Positions 13,568-15,903 of a stretch of DNA of 15,903 nt are shown piece by piece. The stretch covers positions 1-15,903 of the forward strand of contig JAICIG010000155.1 in the NCBI GenBank assembly GCA_025924495.1, written 5' to 3'. The stretch comes from Pirellulales bacterium. GTDB taxonomy: Bacteria; Planctomycetota; Planctomycetia; Pirellulales; JAICIG01. Numbering within the stretch: position 1 is the stretch's first letter; each line of letters opens with the position of its first letter. The notes below the pieces were generated by a model. That model had not been told where the DNA came from, ran no database searches, and saw only the letters and a list, made by a program, of their open reading frames with translations. A program made the translations under genes and the position numbers.

Positions 13568-14341
13568 CTAGGACGATCGAAAATCCGGAGCCGTAGTTTG
13601 TTCAGCTGGCTTCATTGGCGAAAAGATGAACTTCGGACCAATGTGAGCGATTGTTTGCAATTCGTAACTCTTATAGTTCGCAGTCTGCCATTCTCCGGGA
13701 GAGGACGCCAATGCGATCAATATGCCTGCGTCGATGTGCTTTACCGTGCATGCCGGGGTCTTCATCAAATGCTGTTCACCTAAAGTTCGGATGTACGGAG
13801 CGCCCAAAAAATTCAACCAGAAAACACCGGGCAGGGCTTTTTCCAGTAACGTTCCGACCGCATGAACGGCACTGCCATCAGTCACGATATTCTTTGCCTG
13901 AAATTCTGCATCTGATCGCGCGTTAGCATAGCGCACTGGTAGCTTCGTAACCAGCAACTCAAAGAATCGTTTGGCCCATTCTTCTGTCGCAAGGCCCTCG
14001 ACCGAATTGAGATCCCTTATCTCAACCGCGATATGATTTAATTCAGGCGGCAAAGTCGATTCGCATGAATCCAAGAAAAGCGAGATACCCTCGTACGCAC
14101 CTTTCAGGGTGGCACTTCCGAGACCTCGGCGGGGCGATGCAGCCTTCAACACAGCATCTAGCAGTCGGTCACCTCGCGCAACGCCGGTGGCATTCCGCAT
14201 AGACTCATTCTTTGCGACACGCAATCCGGCCGACCAAACTGGGAGCAAGTCCACGATCGCAGCTTGAATCGCGGCTAGCTGGGCCTCGCCGAAAGTCGGA
14301 CGTTCGAGATAAAAATGCAGCCAAATATGCGTATTGCTCAT
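13568..14341 (-). CDS. Hypothetical protein, weak resemblance to type VI immunity (DUF3396-like) proteins
   Basis: The 257-residue protein has no signal peptide or membrane segment and is probably cytoplasmic. The C-terminal half contains VFWLNFLGAPYIRTLGEQHL (173-192) followed by a strand-like stretch DAGILIALASSPGEW (204-218). This resembles the W-x-NFLGPP...LGG...G-x-L-x-L-x-x-x-P pattern I associate with DUF3396 type VI immunity proteins. The match is from memory and by eye, so the family is uncertain. By eye the gene is richer in A/T than its neighbours, which suggests recent transfer. No toxin or secretion gene is next to it. Its start codon is 22 bp from the duplicated zinc-finger leader on the other strand, and repeat R2 follows its stop. 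Confidence 0.7.
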   Translation of the reverse strand: MSNTHIWLHFYLERPTFGEAQLAAIQAAIVDLLPVWSAGLRVAKNESMRNATGVARGDRLLDAVLKAASPRRGLGSATLKGAYEGISLFLDSCESTLPPELNHIAVEIRDLNSVEGLATEEWAKRFFELLVTKLPVRYANARSDAEFQAKNIVTDGSAVHAVGTLLEKALPGVFWLNFLGAPYIRTLGEQHLMKTPACTVKHIDAGILIALASSPGEWQTANYKSYELQTIAHIGPKFIFSPMKPAEQTTAPDFRSS

Positions 14342-14363
14342 GTTCGCCGCCAGAGTGGTCTGA

Positions 14364-14428
14364 CCGAGTTCGAAACGCGACCTGCCCTGCTTTCAAGGCG
14401 GTTTTTTCTTGCGCGCGTGCGAACTCGG
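14364..14428 (+). ncRNA. Structured leader, copy 2
   Basis: Same architecture as 12681-12746. The outer stem is CCGAGTTCG/CGAACTCGG (14364-14372 with 14420-14428, now fully Watson-Crick). The inner stem is CGCG/CGCG (14376-14379 with 14414-14417). The central hairpin (14381-14401) and T6 tail are kept but weakened by one mismatch. Sequence similarity to copy 1 begins abruptly at the first base of the outer stem. Confidence 0.55.
14381..14407 (+). terminator. Terminator-like hairpin inside leader copy 2
   Basis: The stem CTGCC.TG/CA.GGCGG, with one C-A mismatch and loop CTTT, is followed by six T residues (14402-14407). It is a slightly decayed version of 12698-12725. The gene upstream runs on the other strand and starts at 14341, so this hairpin has no plus-strand gene to terminate. 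Confidence 0.6.
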
Positions 14429-14463
14429 ATGGTTGCCGACAGCAGTTTTTTTGAAGGTTAGTT

Positions 14464-14683
14464 ATGGCGGCAAAGCCGCGCTGGCGTGCTCGTTGTAAAG
14501 CTGAAATCTCCGCGGAGCGGGTTGGGCCTGTCTCAGATGCCAGACTTTGTGCGAAATCGAGCCAGGAAGTCGGGGACGAATTCGAACTTCAGTTTACTCA
14601 AGAATATCTCGCCAAGCCGGGAACCCCCAAGAAACTACGGCGGAATTGTGGTGAAGAAGAAAAGTGGGTCTGTTGCCGCCTGA
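14464..14683 (+). pseudogene. Decayed second copy of the C4 zinc-finger gene
   Basis: The first 56 codons align with the gene at 12782-13006 (WRARCKAEISAERVGPVSDA, then ARLCAKSSQEVGDEFELQFT). Two of the four zinc ligands are lost: Cys8 is Arg and Cys32 is Ser. A 2-nt deletion in the AAGAAAAACTAC stretch of copy 1 (AAGAAACTAC here, near 14632) shifts the frame; restoring it yields NYGGIVVKKKSGSVAA ending at 14683, as in the intact copy. Without correction the frame runs on to 14763 into unrelated sequence that overlaps the next gene. The ribosome binding site is also weaker (GAAGG, 6 nt before the ATG). A functional shifted product cannot be excluded but is unlikely. Confidence 0.75.
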
Positions 14684-14743
14684 TAGACATGGGCGCGTTG
14701 CAGAGGCTCGGCATCGGTCGCCCGTCGCCACAATTGCCAATCG

Positions 14744-15841
14744 TCATCCCTTCGTCCCGCTAACCCTCTGGCCCCTCGGCCCTTCCTGCGGCAGCAAGTC
14801 CACAATCACCAATTGCGGGCGGCAGAGGAAGCGCAAACGGGGAGCGAAGCCGCGCTCCATGCCGATGCCTCGCGAGACGATCAGCGTGCGGCCTTCGGAA
14901 AGCGCGGTCGTGCCGGCGGCCCAACTGCGGGGAATGAGTGAGAGAGTCATCAGCGGGCCGAGCCAGGGCGCCTGCACCTGGCCGCCGTGCGTGTGCCCCG
15001 CGACAAGCAGGTCGGCGTCGATCGGTCCCAGGGCATAATTCGGGTAATGCCCGACCACCGCTTGGAACTTGTCGCAAGCGGCCACGCTCGTCGTTGTGCT
15101 TTTCGAATCCTCAATCGAGAGCCCGGTGACGACAATCTCGCCGAGATCGAAAGACTGAGTTTGCTCAATCGCCATGATCGGCGTGCCGACGAAAATCTTT
15201 GGCCAGTCGGACAAGTCGGCATTGCCGCCGACGGCGAAGGCCCCCAATGGCGCGCGGAAACCGAGATCGGCGATCACCTCTCGCAACTTACGCCGCAGGT
15301 CGGCCCGGCGACCGCTGTTATATTCTTGCAGATAGTCGCCGGCGAACAGAATCAAGTCGGGCTGTTCGGCCATCACCCGGGCCAGGGCCTCGCGCTCGTA
15401 AGCGCCGATCTGGTCGGTTTGCAAATCGGCGACAATCGCGATTCGCAGAGGATGCGAAATCTTCCGGCTCACGACTTCTTGATAGGTCACTTGCAACCAA
15501 CGCGGCTCGATCAAGAATGCGTCGATGCCGACGCCCTCCAGCAGGCATAGCACCGCGGCGAATGCAAGGGCGGCGCGGCGCGCGTACCGCCGCAGTTCCC
15601 AGGCGGCGCAAGCGAGCATGGCCGCGACGAACCCGAAGAACCCATAGCAGAACAACCGCATCACGCCGAACTTATTTTCGCCCAGGCCGACGGCGAACGT
15701 GGCCGCCAGCGCCAGGACGATTGCGCAGGCCCACAGCGCGTCGCGCGGCGAAAAATCGGGCTCGCGCGCCTCACGGCGCAGCACCCAGGCGGCCGTCAAC
15801 ACCACGACGCTCATTGCCACGAGATAGATCGGCGTAGCCAT
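14744..15841 (-). CDS. Membrane-anchored metallophosphoesterase with altered metal-site motifs
   Basis: The 365-residue protein has about four N-terminal transmembrane helices (near residues 4-22, 36-53, 58-80, 89-108) and a C-terminal calcineurin-like phosphoesterase domain (about 130-350), as in YkuE-type enzymes that cleave phosphoesters of lipids or nucleotides. The five motifs appear as ADLQ (138-141, usually DLH), AGDY (167-170), GGNAD (205-209, usually GNHD/E), VGHYP (263-267) and AGHTHGGQ (281-288). The His of the first motif is Gln141 and the catalytic His of the third is Ala208, while Asp139, Asp169, Asn207, His265, His283 and His285 remain. The enzyme may use a different metal set or may be a variant subfamily; activity is uncertain. 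The ATG lies 10 nt after the stop of an upstream gene, so the two are probably co-transcribed. Confidence 0.85.
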   Translation of the reverse strand: MATPIYLVAMSVVVLTAAWVLRREAREPDFSPRDALWACAIVLALAATFAVGLGENKFGVMRLFCYGFFGFVAAMLACAAWELRRYARRAALAFAAVLCLLEGVGIDAFLIEPRWLQVTYQEVVSRKISHPLRIAIVADLQTDQIGAYEREALARVMAEQPDLILFAGDYLQEYNSGRRADLRRKLREVIADLGFRAPLGAFAVGGNADLSDWPKIFVGTPIMAIEQTQSFDLGEIVVTGLSIEDSKSTTTSVAACDKFQAVVGHYPNYALGPIDADLLVAGHTHGGQVQAPWLGPLMTLSLIPRSWAAGTTALSEGRTLIVSRGIGMERGFAPRLRFLCRPQLVIVDLLPQEGPRGQRVSGTKG

Positions 15842-15851
15842 GCGAAGAGCG

Positions 15852-15903
15852 TCAGCCGCCCAGCTCGCCGAGCGCGGCGAGCACCTGCTCGTCGTGGCCG
15901 TCG
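15852..15903 (-). CDS. 3' end of an upstream gene, product unknown
   Basis: The minus strand from the window edge reads DGHDEQVLAALGELGG and then TGA (15852-15854), 10 nt before the metallophosphoesterase ATG. The composition is protein-like and the spacing is typical of an operon. Only 16 residues are visible, so no family can be named. Confidence 0.5.
   Translation of the reverse strand, partial: DGHDEQVLAALGELGG

Overview
The window looks like chromosomal DNA from a GC-rich bacterium, most likely a planctomycete of the Pirellulales/Gemmatales type. This is inferred from an ECF sigma factor followed by a membrane-anchored HEAT-like protein and a Gly/Met-rich secretin-like exported protein, from several exported or lipid-anchored proteins of unknown role, and from intergenic multi-hairpin repeats. 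No marker gene proves the taxonomy.

Layout. Positions 1-200 are non-coding and hold one copy of a three-hairpin repeat. Positions 201-3463 (minus strand) form a tightly packed operon read as ECF sigma factor, one-pass membrane protein with HEAT-like repeats, and secretin-like exported protein. Positions 3464-4073 are non-coding, with two more repeat copies and a 22-bp tandem duplication. Two plus-strand genes follow: a membrane-anchored protein with a possible lipocalin-like domain and a RimJ/RimL-type acetyltransferase. Then come minus-strand genes for a coiled-coil lipoprotein, a small three-helix membrane protein with a clear terminator, an EstA/esterase-D-like alpha/beta hydrolase, and an archaeal/bacterial-type glycogen debranching enzyme (GH133-like). 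A 308-bp hairpin-bearing spacer separates that last gene from a divergent treZ (malto-oligosyltrehalose trehalohydrolase). The debranching enzyme and TreZ act on alpha-glucans and fit glycogen-to-trehalose metabolism, although treY is not in the window.

Positions 12660-14690 look accessory. A 74-residue C4 zinc-finger (DksA/TraR-like) gene lies behind a structured leader in which a long-range stem encloses a terminator-type hairpin. About 1.7 kb downstream the whole unit (leader plus gene) occurs again, with the gene frameshifted and two zinc ligands lost. Between the copies are a nest of repeats (two 80-bp imperfect palindromes, a 10-bp-stem hairpin, two more three-hairpin elements) and one more AT-rich minus-strand gene that weakly resembles type VI immunity (DUF3396-like) proteins. 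The right edge holds a membrane-anchored metallophosphoesterase with two altered metal-site motifs and the 3' end of an upstream gene.

The strongest candidates for something undescribed are the duplicated zinc-finger leader, in which the two copies differ by compensatory base changes, and the dispersed three-hairpin repeat, whose stems covary between copies while their layout is kept.
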